From assembly GCF_014656055.1 (NCBI RefSeq), contig NZ_BNBR01000010.1, positions 62,001-126,000 on the forward strand: a stretch of 64,000 nt of DNA, read 5' to 3'. This DNA comes from Streptomyces griseosporeus. GTDB taxonomy: Bacteria > Actinomycetota > Actinomycetes > Streptomycetales > Streptomycetaceae. A program made the translations under genes and the position numbers. Below the pieces are notes generated by a model. That model was not told where the DNA came from and ran no database searches. It saw nothing but the letters and a program-made list of their open reading frames with translations. Every line of letters begins with the position of its first letter. The first letter of the stretch is position 1. Positions 50,086-58,745 of this stretch are shown piece by piece.

Positions 50086-51495
50086 TCACACGTCGAAGTA
50101 CAGCTCGAACTCGTGCGGGTGCGGACGCAGCTGCAGCGGGGCGATCTCGTTCGTGCGCTTGAAGTCGATCCACGTCTCGATCAGGTCGGACGTGAACACG
50201 TCGCCCTGGAGGAGGAACTCGTGGTCGGCCTCCAGCGCGTCGAGGACGGCGTTGAGGGAGGTCGGGACCTGGGCGACGTTCGCGTGCTCCTCGGGAGCCA
50301 GCTCGTACAGGTCCTTGTCGATCGGCTCGGCCGGCTCGATCTTGTTCTTGATGCCGTCCAGGCCCGCGAGGAGCAGGGCCGAGAAGGCCAGGTACGGGTT
50401 GCCGGAGGAGTCGGGCGCGCGGAACTCGACGCGCTTGGCCTTCGGGTTCGAGCCCGTGATCGGGATGCGCATCGCGGCGGAGCGGTTGCGCTGCGAGTAC
50501 ACCAGGTTGATCGGCGCCTCGAAGCCCGGGACCAGGCGGTGGTACGAGTTCACCGTCGGGTTGGTGAAGGCCAGCAGCGACGGCGCGTGCTTGAGGATGC
50601 CGCCGATGTAGTAGCGGGCGGTGTCCGACAGGCCGGCGTAGCCCTGCTCGTCGTAGAAGAGCGGCTCGCCGCCCGCCCACAGCGACTGGTGGACGTGCAT
50701 GCCCGAGCCGTTGTCGCCGAAGATCGGCTTCGGCATGAAGGTCGCGGTCTTGCCGTTGCGCCACGCCACGTTCTTCACGATGTACTTGAAGAGCTGGAGG
50801 TCGTCGGCCGCGGCGAGCAGCGTGTTGAAGCGGTAGTTGATCTCCGCCTGGCCGGCCGTGCCCACCTCGTGGTGCTGGCGCTCGACCTTCAGGCCGACCT
50901 TGGCCAGCTCCAGGGAGATCTCGGCGCGCAGGTCGGCGAAGTGGTCGACCGGCGGGACCGGGAAGTAGCCGCCCTTGTAGCGGACCTTGTAACCGCGGTT
51001 GTCCTCCAGGGCGCCGGTGTTCCAGGCACCCGCCTCGGAGTCGATGTGGTAGAAGGACTCGTTCTCCGACGTCTTGAAGCGGACGCTGTCGAAGACGTAG
51101 AACTCGGCCTCGGGGCCGAAGAACGCGGTGTCGGCGATCCCGGTGGAGGCCAGGTACGCCTCGGCCTTCTTCGCCACGTTGCGCGGGTCACGGGAGTACT
51201 GCTCGCCCGTGATCGGGTCGTGGATGAAGAAGTTGATGTTGAGGGTCTTGTCCCGGCGGAACGGGTCCACCCGCGCGGTCGACAGGTCGGCGCGCAGCGC
51301 CATGTCGGACTCGTGGATGGCCTGGAAGCCGCGGATCGACGAACCGTCGAACGCCAGCTCCTCGTCGGGGTCGAACGCCTCGACGGGCAGCGAGAAGTGC
51401 TGCATGACGCCCGGCAGGTCGCAGAACCGGACGTCGATGAACTTGACGTCCTCGTCCGCGATGAACTTCTTGGCCTCGTCGGCGTTCTGGAACAT
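50086..51495 (-). CDS. glnA: Glutamine synthetase type I
   Basis: This is a 469-residue GSI-beta-type enzyme. It has the signature FDGSSIRGF (about 49-57), GPEAEFYVFD (128-136, metal ligands), KPIFGDNGSGMHVHQS (256-271), NRSAAMRIP and EFRAPDSSGNPYLAFSA. Tyr397 in IDKDLYELAPEE is at exactly the enterobacterial adenylylation position, so GlnE at 6721 can modify it. ATG 51495 follows AGGAGG. A four-element GlnR box lies about 100-135 bases upstream, so transcription should respond to nitrogen through GlnR. Confidence 0.97.
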   Translation of the reverse strand: MFQNADEAKKFIADEDVKFIDVRFCDLPGVMQHFSLPVEAFDPDEELAFDGSSIRGFQAIHESDMALRADLSTARVDPFRRDKTLNINFFIHDPITGEQYSRDPRNVAKKAEAYLASTGIADTAFFGPEAEFYVFDSVRFKTSENESFYHIDSEAGAWNTGALEDNRGYKVRYKGGYFPVPPVDHFADLRAEISLELAKVGLKVERQHHEVGTAGQAEINYRFNTLLAAADDLQLFKYIVKNVAWRNGKTATFMPKPIFGDNGSGMHVHQSLWAGGEPLFYDEQGYAGLSDTARYYIGGILKHAPSLLAFTNPTVNSYHRLVPGFEAPINLVYSQRNRSAAMRIPITGSNPKAKRVEFRAPDSSGNPYLAFSALLLAGLDGIKNKIEPAEPIDKDLYELAPEEHANVAQVPTSLNAVLDALEADHEFLLQGDVFTSDLIETWIDFKRTNEIAPLQLRPHPHEFELYFDV

Positions 51496-51590
51496 CCAGC
51501 TCCTCCTACTCCCGACCGACTGCCGGGGTGGTAGATCGTTCGTGCGGCCAGTGCGGTGGCACACGCTGTCCTCGACCCTAGGGACGGGTG

Positions 51591-51629
51591 ATTTCTCGGG
51601 CGTGACCCATTTGTTTCGCAGAAGTTAAC
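51591..51629 (-). promoter_or_regulatory. GlnR operator upstream of glnA
   Basis: On the minus strand from 51629 the sequence reads gTTAAC, 6 bases, GAAAC, 6 bases, GTCAC, 6 bases, GAAAT. These are four elements in strict 11-base steps matching the GlnR consensus gTnAc-n6-GaAAc-n6-GTnAC-n6-GAAAc. This is one of the few A/T-rich patches in the window. Confidence 0.85.
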
Positions 51630-51703
51630 CGGCCTCCGTTCGAGCCTAGCCCCGGGACACCCCGAAGTGCAGGGGGCATATACGGGCGCAGTACCGTGGA
51701 CGG

Positions 51704-52171
51704 GTGGACAACAGGCAAGCAATCGGATCGTGGCTTTCCGGACCCCGCGCGGCCATGGAGGACGCGGGCGCGGACTTCGGATACCGCGGCGAGCAGCTGG
51801 GACTGCCGCAGGACGGCCCGGACTCCCTCGCCCGTCCGGGCCGGCGGCTCGGCGCCCTCGCCGTGGACTGGGCGCTGAGCGTCTTGATCGCATACGGTCT
51901 GATCACCGACGGCTACACCCCGGCCACCAGCAACTGGGCGCTGCTCGTCTTCCTGGTGATGAGCCTGCTCACCGTCGGCACCATCGGCTTCACCCCGGGC
52001 AAGCGCCTCTTCGGCGTCCGCGTGGTCAGCCTGGAGACCGGCACGGTGAACCCCCTGCGCGCCGCCCTCCGCACGGTCCTGCTCTGCCTGGCCGTCCCCG
52101 CCCTGATCTGGGACCGGGACGGCAGGGGCCTCCACGACAGGCTGGCCCGCACGGTGGAAGTCCGGATCTGA
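51704..52171 (+). CDS. RDD-family membrane protein
   Basis: This is a 155-residue protein. After a soluble start with PGRRLGALAVDWALSVLIAYGL, in which the Arg and Asp of the RDD motif are visible (RLGALAVDW), it has two to three membrane helices (about 53-68, 78-95 and 125-138) and GFTPGKRLFGVRVVSLETG plus DRDGRGLHDRLARTVV-like sequence at the end. The family is linked to ion exchange in some members. GTG 51704 stands 6 bases after TACCGT (51692-51697), so the mRNA is probably leaderless. It is divergent from glnA. Confidence 0.88.
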   Translation: MDNRQAIGSWLSGPRAAMEDAGADFGYRGEQLGLPQDGPDSLARPGRRLGALAVDWALSVLIAYGLITDGYTPATSNWALLVFLVMSLLTVGTIGFTPGKRLFGVRVVSLETGTVNPLRAALRTVLLCLAVPALIWDRDGRGLHDRLARTVEVRI

Positions 52172-52188
52172 GCCGACCAAAACGACAA

Positions 52189-52223
52189 GAGCCCCGGCGA
52201 ACCGCGAACGGTTCCCGGGGCTC
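52189..52223. terminator. Bidirectional terminator between RDD and DUF4191 genes
   Basis: GAGCCCCGG (52189-52197) pairs with CCGGGGCTC (52215-52223), and an inner AACCG/CGGTT-like pairing extends the stem. It lies between two convergent genes. Confidence 0.8.
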
Positions 52224-52243
52224 AGGCCACTCTGGAGGCGGGG

Positions 52244-52945
52244 CTAGCGCCCCTTCGGCCCGCCCTTCGGCAGCTTCATGCCCTTCGGCATGGGCCCCTT
52301 CGGCAACGGCATGTTGCTGAGCAGGTCACCCATCGCCCGCAGCCGGTCGTTGGTCGCGGTCACCTGGGGACCGGGCAGTACCCGCGGCAGCTTCAGCATC
52401 GTCGTACGCAGCTTCTTCAGCTCGACGAGCCCCTCGCCGTTGCCGACGATGATGTCGTGCACCGGCACGTCCGCGACGACACGGTTCATCTTCTTCTTCT
52501 CGGCGGCCAGCAGGCTCTTCACCCGGTTCGGGTTGCCCTCCGCGACCAGCACGATGCCGGCCTTGCCGACGGCCCGGTGCACCACGTCCTGGCTGCGGTT
52601 CATCGCCACCGCGGGGGTCGTCGTCCAGCCCCGGCCGATGTTGTCCAGCACCGCCGCGGCGGCGCCCGGCTGGCCCTCCATCTGCCCGAAGGCGGCCCGC
52701 TCGGCCCGGCGTCCGAAGACGATCGCCGTCGCGAGGAAGGCCAGCAGCAGGCCCAGGATGCCGAGATAGACCGGGTGGCCGATCAGGAAGCCGATCGCGA
52801 GGAAGACACCGAGCGTGCCGATGCCGACGGCCGCGAGTACAAGACCGATCATCTTGTCGGCCTTGCGGGTCATCTTGTACGTGAGAGCGATCTGCTTCAG
52901 TCGCCCTGCGTTCGCGGCGTCCGCCGCGTTGTCCTTCCTCGCCAT
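52244..52945 (-). CDS. DUF4191-family membrane protein
   Basis: This 233-residue protein has two membrane helices (about 33-52 and 55-73) and a basic C-terminal tail rich in Lys, Pro, Met and Gly (PKGPMPKGMKLPKGGPKGR). The family is widespread in actinobacteria near lipA and glnA; its role is unknown. On the minus strand TAGACT ends 7 bases before the ATG, suggesting a leaderless mRNA. Confidence 0.85.
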   Translation of the reverse strand: MARKDNAADAANAGRLKQIALTYKMTRKADKMIGLVLAAVGIGTLGVFLAIGFLIGHPVYLGILGLLLAFLATAIVFGRRAERAAFGQMEGQPGAAAAVLDNIGRGWTTTPAVAMNRSQDVVHRAVGKAGIVLVAEGNPNRVKSLLAAEKKKMNRVVADVPVHDIIVGNGEGLVELKKLRTTMLKLPRVLPGPQVTATNDRLRAMGDLLSNMPLPKGPMPKGMKLPKGGPKGR

Positions 52946-53049
52946 GGCACGAAGTCTACGTGGCGCCGGGAGCGCCTTCGACGCCAGTGCCCGGCGCAGG
53001 CCCCGGGGACCCGGCTCCCCGGAGTGGGTCGGGTCTCGGGGATCGCGTC

Positions 53050-53250
53050 TCAGGGACGGACGGACAGGGTCTCTTCGAGGACGCGCTGCGCCTCGACCCG
53101 GTCCTTGGCGCGGCGGCGGTCCTCCAGGACGGAGGTCCAGGCGTTGCGCCGGGCGGTGCGCTGGCCGCTGCTCATCAGCAGCGACTCGACGGCGCGCAGC
53201 GCGTCGGTGAAGGACGGGATGGCGGTGGCGCGTACGGGCGCTGCCTGCAT
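53050..53250 (-). CDS. Small conserved hypothetical protein
   Basis: This 66-residue, helical, Arg/Ala-rich protein contains SFTDALRAVESLLMSSGQRT and ARRNAWTSVLEDRRRAKDRV. It has no signal peptide and no known motif. ATG 53250 is preceded by a G-rich ribosome site; a GTG at 53301 is in frame and would add 17 residues. It lies between the DUF4191 and lipA genes on the same strand. Confidence 0.7.
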   Translation of the reverse strand: MQAAPVRATAIPSFTDALRAVESLLMSSGQRTARRNAWTSVLEDRRRAKDRVEAQRVLEETLSVRP

Positions 53251-53507
53251 GGGCGAGGTCCCCCCTCGGTCCGGAGGTACGTGGAGTGATACCAGGGTCA
53301 CTGATTGGTGTTACCAGGGCGTGACCGACCGGTCAAACGCCAGTGAAGCCTCGCTACAGGGCCGCGCAAGACCCCGGAACGTACGACGCGGCCCCGGCGC
53401 CGTCCTCATCAGCGAGGACGGGCGGGACCGCGTCACCTCGGCCATTACTGGCCGGTAGTTGCTTGTGCGTGAATTCACACGCTTGGCTCACGCCCCGGTG
53501 GGCGAGT

Positions 53508-54473
53508 TCACACCGCCTGCGCCGCCACGAAGTCGCCGCGCTTCTCGATCGCCATCTGGTACAGACGGCCGGCCCGGTAGGAGGAGCGGACCAGCGGCCC
53601 GGACATCACGCCGGAGAAGCCGATCTGCTCGGCCTCCTCCTTCAGCTCCACGAACTCGTGCGGCTTCACCCAGCGCTCCACCGGGTGGTGCCGCACGGAC
53701 GGCCGCAGGTACTGGGTGATGGTGACCAGCTCGCAGCCCGCGTCGTGCAGCTGCTTCAGCGCCTCGCTGACCTCCTCGCGGGTCTCGCCCATGCCGAGGA
53801 TCAGGTTGGACTTGGTGACCAGGCCGAAGTCGCGGGCCTCGGTGATGACCTTCAGCGAGCGCTCGTAGCGGAAGCCGGGGCGGATGCGCTTGAAGATCCG
53901 GGGCACGGTCTCGACGTTGTGCGCGAAGACCTCGGGGCGGGCGCCGAAGACCTCGGCCAGCTGCTCCGGGACCGCGTTGAAGTCGGGGGCCAGCAGCTCG
54001 ACCTTGGTGCGGCCGCCCTCGCGGTGCGCGGTCTGCGCGTGGATCTGGCGGACCGTCTCCGCGTACAGCCAGGCGCCGCCGTCCTCCAGGTCGTCGCGGG
54101 CGACGCCGGTGATGGTGGCGTAGTTCAGGTCCATGGTGACCACGGACTCGCCCACGCGGCGCGGCTCGTCGCGGTCGAGGGCCTCGGGCTTGCCGGTGTC
54201 GATCTGGCAGAAGTCGCAGCGCCGGGTGCACTGGTCGCCGCCGATGAGGAAGGTCGCCTCGCGGTCCTCCCAGCACTCGTAGATGTTCGGGCAGCCGGCT
54301 TCCTGGCAGACCGTGTGCAGGCCCTCGCTCTTCACGAGGTTCTGCATCTTGGAGTATTCGGGGCCCATTTTCGCCCGGGTCTTGATCCACTCGGGCTTGC
54401 GCTCGATGGGGGTCTGGCTGTTGCGGACCTCCAGGCGCAGCATCTTGCGTCCGTCGGGTGCGACTGCGGACAC
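53508..54473 (-). CDS. lipA: Lipoyl synthase
   Basis: This 321-residue radical-SAM enzyme inserts sulphur into octanoyl groups on lipoyl domains. The auxiliary cluster cysteines are C56, C61 and C67 (CQEAGCPNIYEC), and the radical-SAM cluster cysteines are C82, C86 and C89 (CTRRCDFC). The C-terminal RSSYRAG holds the serine that ligates the auxiliary cluster. GTG 54473 follows AGGGAG. It lies 73 bases downstream of lipB on the same strand. Confidence 0.97.
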   Translation of the reverse strand: MSAVAPDGRKMLRLEVRNSQTPIERKPEWIKTRAKMGPEYSKMQNLVKSEGLHTVCQEAGCPNIYECWEDREATFLIGGDQCTRRCDFCQIDTGKPEALDRDEPRRVGESVVTMDLNYATITGVARDDLEDGGAWLYAETVRQIHAQTAHREGGRTKVELLAPDFNAVPEQLAEVFGARPEVFAHNVETVPRIFKRIRPGFRYERSLKVITEARDFGLVTKSNLILGMGETREEVSEALKQLHDAGCELVTITQYLRPSVRHHPVERWVKPHEFVELKEEAEQIGFSGVMSGPLVRSSYRAGRLYQMAIEKRGDFVAAQAV

Positions 54474-54546
54474 GACCGGCTCCCTAGCGATTGATTCTTC
54501 GGCGCCCTCAAGGGTACGCCCGTGGTTTTGAAAGCCCGGCGCCGCG

Positions 54547-55347
54547 TCAGGCCGCAGGCTGCTTCTCGACGGGGCGCGGCTTGAGGTCCGCGTTCTCCAG
54601 TACGTCCTTCAGGTGCCGCTCGGCCACGGGCAGCACGTCCTCGATGGTGACCTCGCGGCCGAGTTCGTACGAGAGCGAGGTCACGCCGGCGTCGCGGATA
54701 CCGCACGGGATGATCTTGTCGAAGTTGGAGGTGTCCGGGTTCACGTTCAGGGCGAAGCCGTGCATCGTGACGCCCTTGGCGACGCGGACGCCCATGGCGC
54801 AGATCTTGCGGTCCTCGCGGCGCTGGCCGGCGTTGGAGGGCGCGTACTCCGGGCCGTTCAGCCGCGGGTCGAACTCCGGGTCGGTGGTCCGCGGGTCGAA
54901 GTCCAGGGTGAGCCCGCCGAGCGCGGGGCGCTGCTCAACCGGGTCGCCCAGCACCCAGACGCCGGCCCGGCCCTCCACGCGCGAGGTCTTGACGCCGAAC
55001 TCGGCGCACACCCGGATCATCGCCTCCTCCAGGCGGCGCAGGTGCGCGACCACGTCGACCGGGCGGGGCAGCTTCTGGATCGGGTAGCCGACGAGCTGGC
55101 CGGGGCCGTGCCAGGTGATCTTGCCCCCCCGGTCCACGTCGATCACCGGCGTGCCGTCGAGCGGCCGCTCCTCGGGCGCGGTGCGGCGGCCCGCGGTGTA
55201 CACCGGCGGGTGCTCCAGGAGCAGGCAGGTGTCGGGGATCTCGTCCGCGAAACGGGCGGCGTGCACCCGGCGCTGCTCGTCCCAGGCGACCTGGTAGTCG
55301 ACCCTGTCCGCGCCGAACCCCATCCGGACGAACCGCAGCTCACTCAC
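54547..55347 (-). CDS. lipB: Octanoyltransferase LipB
   Basis: This 266-residue enzyme moves octanoyl groups from acyl carrier protein to lipoyl domains. Recognised motifs are RGGKITWHGPGQLVGYP (with the active-site loop) and CAMGVRVAKGVTMHGFALNV, and the catalytic cysteine lies in IIPCGIRDAG. GTG 55347 is chosen because GAGGAGG is 8 bases upstream; in-frame ATGs further upstream (55377, 55395) would lie before that site. lipA follows. Confidence 0.95.
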   Translation of the reverse strand: MSELRFVRMGFGADRVDYQVAWDEQRRVHAARFADEIPDTCLLLEHPPVYTAGRRTAPEERPLDGTPVIDVDRGGKITWHGPGQLVGYPIQKLPRPVDVVAHLRRLEEAMIRVCAEFGVKTSRVEGRAGVWVLGDPVEQRPALGGLTLDFDPRTTDPEFDPRLNGPEYAPSNAGQRREDRKICAMGVRVAKGVTMHGFALNVNPDTSNFDKIIPCGIRDAGVTSLSYELGREVTIEDVLPVAERHLKDVLENADLKPRPVEKQPAA

Positions 55348-55600
55348 GGCAAGCGCCTCCTCGAAGTCGTAAGGCATGAAACGCGCCCACGCCACTGTAC
55401 GACCGCCGGGTGCGCCGGTGGTGCGCCGGATCTGCGTCAGCCCGACGGGGCAATCCTCACACGATCGGATGAATGCCCGTCAAAGGGTGCGATCGGGTGC
55501 TCACTCTCCGCTACATTCGCGCCGTTCGCGAGGCCATCAGGGCTGCTCACAGGTAATTCCGGCACTTCAGGGGCCCGGAAGGCAGGAGACCACACCGCAG

Positions 55601-57061
55601 ATGACGGAACGACCCGCGCAGCGCACCCCCAACCGCCAGCTCGCCGCGCTCATCGCAGAAGCGGGGTTCTCCAACGCAGGTCTGGCCCGTCGCGTGGACC
55701 AGCTCGGCCTCGAGCACGGACTGGACCTCAGATACGACAAGACCTCGGTGACCCGGTGGCTGCGCGGGCAGCAGCCGCGCGGCACCACCCCGGCACTGAT
55801 CGCCGAGGTCTTCACCCGCCGCCTGGGCCGCCGGCTCACCGCGCAGGACCTCGGCCTGGACGCCTGCGCGCCGGTCTACGCGGGCCTGGAGTTCGCCGGC
55901 AGCCCCGAGGAGGCCGTCGACATCGTCAGCGGCCTGTGGCGCAAGGACTCCGGCAGCCACGCCGAACTCCGCAAGATCGCCTTCACCCCGGCCGGGCTCG
56001 TCGTGCCCAGCCGGGACTGGCTGATCGGCCGCCCCGACGAGAAGGTCGCCCGCGGCGAACAGCCCCGCGTCCCCGCCCAGGGCCGCCCGGTCGTCCCCCG
56101 GCCCGCAGCCGTCCCCGCCGAAACACGCCGGCGCACCGCCGCCGAGCGCGGGCCCGGCCACCGGGTCACCGGCGGGGACATCGCCGCGCTGCGCTCGGTC
56201 GCCGAACTGTTCCGCACCCTCGACAACACCTACGGCGGCGGCCACGCCCGCCAGGCCCTCGTCCGCTACCTGGAGCACGAGTGCGAGCCGATGCTGCGCG
56301 GCGTCTACGGCGAGCAGACCGGCCGCCGCCTGTTCGCCGCCGCGGCCGACCTGACCCGGCTCGCCGGCTGGACGTCGTACGACATCGCCGCGCACGGCCT
56401 CGCCCAGCGCTACTTCGTGCAGGCGCTGCGGCTCGCCCAGGCCGCCGGGGACCGGGCCTACGGCGCCTACGTCCTCGTCACCATGAGCCGCCAGGCCGTC
56501 TACCTCGGGCACGGGCGCGAGGCCGTGCAGCTGGCCAGGGTCGCCCAGCAGGGCGTCGGCAGCGGCGCCCCGCCCACCGTGCAGGCGCTGCTGCACGCCG
56601 CCGAGGCGCGCGGGCACGCGGTCCTGGGCGAGGTCCGCGCCTGCACCGCCTCGCTGGTGCGCGCCGAGCGGGCGCTGGAGGCGGCGCGCGCCGGTGACGA
56701 GGTGCCGTACTGGGCGCGGTTCTTCGACGAGGCGCAGCTCGCCGACGAGTTCGGCCACTGCCACCGCGACCTGCAGCAGTTCCGCGCCGCCGCGCAGCAC
56801 GCCGAGCGGTCCCTGCAGCTGCGCGGCGCCGGGTACGCGCGCAGCAAGCTGTTCTGCAAGGTCGTCCTCGCCACCGCCCGCCTCGGCCTCGGGGAGCTGG
56901 ACCAGGCGTGCGCGCTGGCCGCGGAGGCGGCGGGGCAGGCGGCGGAGATGCGGTCGGTGCGGGCGGTGGAGTACGTGAAGGACTTCGAGCGGCGGCTGGA
57001 GCCGTACAAGGACGCTGCGCCGGTTCGGGGGTATCGGGACCGGGTCGCTGCTCTCGGGTGA
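55601..57061 (+). CDS. NsdA-like helix-turn-helix/TPR regulator
   Basis: This 486-residue protein has an N-terminal helix-turn-helix region (about 10-70) with NRQLAALIAEAGFSNAGLAR and YDKTSVTRWLRGQQPRG, and a long C-terminal helical part with TPR-like repeats (AHGLAQRYFVQALRLAQAAG, RDLQQFRAAAQHAERSLQLR). It resembles the NsdA family that negatively affects sporulation and antibiotic formation in Streptomyces; I cannot tell whether it is NsdA itself or a paralogue. GGCAGGAG lies upstream of the ATG. A dispersed intergenic repeat follows the stop. Confidence 0.85.
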   Translation: MTERPAQRTPNRQLAALIAEAGFSNAGLARRVDQLGLEHGLDLRYDKTSVTRWLRGQQPRGTTPALIAEVFTRRLGRRLTAQDLGLDACAPVYAGLEFAGSPEEAVDIVSGLWRKDSGSHAELRKIAFTPAGLVVPSRDWLIGRPDEKVARGEQPRVPAQGRPVVPRPAAVPAETRRRTAAERGPGHRVTGGDIAALRSVAELFRTLDNTYGGGHARQALVRYLEHECEPMLRGVYGEQTGRRLFAAAADLTRLAGWTSYDIAAHGLAQRYFVQALRLAQAAGDRAYGAYVLVTMSRQAVYLGHGREAVQLARVAQQGVGSGAPPTVQALLHAAEARGHAVLGEVRACTASLVRAERALEAARAGDEVPYWARFFDEAQLADEFGHCHRDLQQFRAAAQHAERSLQLRGAGYARSKLFCKVVLATARLGLGELDQACALAAEAAGQAAEMRSVRAVEYVKDFERRLEPYKDAAPVRGYRDRVAALG

Positions 57062-57112
57062 ACGTGCTGGGTGGTGCTGTGGTGTGCCGGGTGCCGCGCC
57101 GTTGTGGCGTGT

Positions 57113-57134
57113 CGCGCAGTTCCCCGCGCCCCTG
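57113..57134 (+). repeat. Dispersed intergenic repeat, copy 2 (GCAGTTCCCCGCGCCCCT core)
   Basis: Identical over 22 bases to 6114-6135. It lies 52 bases after the stop of the NsdA-like gene, in the same orientation relative to the upstream gene as copy 1, and 10 bases before the end of the convergent flavoprotein gene. Confidence 0.7.
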
Positions 57135-57143
57135 GAGGCCGGC

Positions 57144-58541
57144 TCAGGCGGCCTGCGTCGTGGAGAGCGGGTCCGCCTGGTGCATCGAACCCGTCGCTCC
57201 CAGGTCCCTGAGGATCGCCGTCGACGCCCGGTGGCCCGAGTGCAGGGCGCCCTCGGGGCCGCTGGTGTCGCGGTGGTCGCCGCACACGTACAGGCCGGCC
57301 AGGAGGCGGACCGGGCGGCGCGGGTCGTGCGGGGCGCGCATGACCGGGACGGCCTCGGCGGTGCGGTGCACGGCCAGGGTCTCCCAGCGTGCCGTGGAGG
57401 TGCCGTAGAGGCGGGCCAGGTGCATGCGGACGGCCGTGTCGACGCCGTCGGGCGGGCTGCCGAGGACCGTGGACGAGATCAGCGCGCGGCCCGCGGGGGC
57501 CCGGCTCGGGTCGACCCGGCTGATCACCGCCGTGTGCGCGACCGGGCCGCCCCGGTCGGCGTCCAGGAGCAGGGAGGTGCCCGTCGCGGGCGGGTCGTCC
57601 GTCGTGTGGTGGACGACCGTCACCGGGTGGAAGTCCGGCACACGCAGCCCCGGCAGCAGCTCCGCGGCGCTGCGGGCGTCCGTGGCGACCAGGACCGCGC
57701 GGCAGCGGAACACACCGTGCTCGGCGGTGGTCACCGCGGTGGTGGACACCGAGGTGACCCGCACCCCGGTGCGCACGGTGCCCGGCGGCAGCGCCCGCGC
57801 CAGCAGCTCCGGGACCATGTCCGCGCCGCCCTCCGGCAGGCACAGCCGGCCCGCCGCGAAGGTGCGCAGCGCGAGGTCGGCGCAGCGGCTGGAGGTGGTC
57901 AGCTCCGGGTCGCACAGCAGGGCCGCGAGGAGCGGACGCAGGAAGCCGTCCACCGTGCGGGCGGGCAGCCCGCGCGCCGCCAGGGCCTGGCCGGCCGGCA
58001 GCTCGGGCCGGGACAGCAGCCGCTCGACGGGCAGCTGGGCGAGCCGGGCCAGCGCGGCGTCCAGCCGGACCTGGTCGACGGGGGTGCCCAGCGGGGCGCC
58101 GGTGCGGGCCCTCGGCACGGCCCCCTTCGGCACCGGCGGGCGGGGCGCCGACCGGGGGGCGCTCGCCAGCGCGCGCACCACATGCAGTGCGCCCCTTGTG
58201 CTGCCCCGCGCGCTTCGTGCGCCCCCTGCGCCGGCCACGGCGCCCGCCCGGTGGCGGCGGCCGTCGCTGTGCAGCAGGACGCCCGGGGCGAAGGGGCGCA
58301 GCACGAGCGCGTCCAGTCCCGGGGTGCGGCGTAGTTCGGGGTGGGCGGTGGACAGCAACTGCCCGATGCGGTCCAGCCGGAAGCCGTCCACCTTCTCGGT
58401 CGCCATCCGGCCGCCCACGCCCGGGGCGGCCTCCAGTACCGCGGTCGTCACTCCTGCGCTGGTCAGCCGAAGCGCCGCCGAGAGGCCGGCGAGACCGGCT
58501 CCCACCACGACGACGTCTGCCTGGTACGCGGGCTCAAGCAC
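57144..58541 (-). CDS. FAD-dependent amine-oxidase-fold/phytoene-desaturase-like oxidoreductase
   Basis: This 465-residue flavoprotein has the N-terminal FAD motif VVVVGAGLAGLSAALRLTSAG followed at once by the GGRM motif (GVGGRMATEKVDGFRLDRIG), and the C-terminal GLYVCGDHRDTSGPEGALHSGH that closes the FAD site. The middle holds an Arg/Ser/Pro-rich insert (about 95-145) unlike other family members. The substrate is unknown; no carotenoid genes are nearby. GAGGAGG stands before GTG 58541. Confidence 0.87.
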   Translation of the reverse strand: MLEPAYQADVVVVGAGLAGLSAALRLTSAGVTTAVLEAAPGVGGRMATEKVDGFRLDRIGQLLSTAHPELRRTPGLDALVLRPFAPGVLLHSDGRRHRAGAVAGAGGARSARGSTRGALHVVRALASAPRSAPRPPVPKGAVPRARTGAPLGTPVDQVRLDAALARLAQLPVERLLSRPELPAGQALAARGLPARTVDGFLRPLLAALLCDPELTTSSRCADLALRTFAAGRLCLPEGGADMVPELLARALPPGTVRTGVRVTSVSTTAVTTAEHGVFRCRAVLVATDARSAAELLPGLRVPDFHPVTVVHHTTDDPPATGTSLLLDADRGGPVAHTAVISRVDPSRAPAGRALISSTVLGSPPDGVDTAVRMHLARLYGTSTARWETLAVHRTAEAVPVMRAPHDPRRPVRLLAGLYVCGDHRDTSGPEGALHSGHRASTAILRDLGATGSMHQADPLSTTQAA

Positions 58542-58745
58542 GTGCCCCTCCTCAGGGTTGCGCGGCCGGTGGAGACGTCATGCCCCCAACGGCCGCCGGG
58601 GATACCCGAGTTCGGGACGAGGTTAGGGCCGCGACCGGTCAGGGACAGTCGCGCATGAACAGGGCACGGTCGCACGCCGGTCGCATACGGTCACTCCCGA
58701 CCGTCCCGCCGCGCGGACGAGGGAGCGCGCGCGACCCCGCGACCG

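Noticed and set aside
53469..53478. GTGAATTCAC palindrome as a regulatory site for lipA
   Set aside because: It lies downstream of lipA, which is transcribed away from it, and no gene start faces it.
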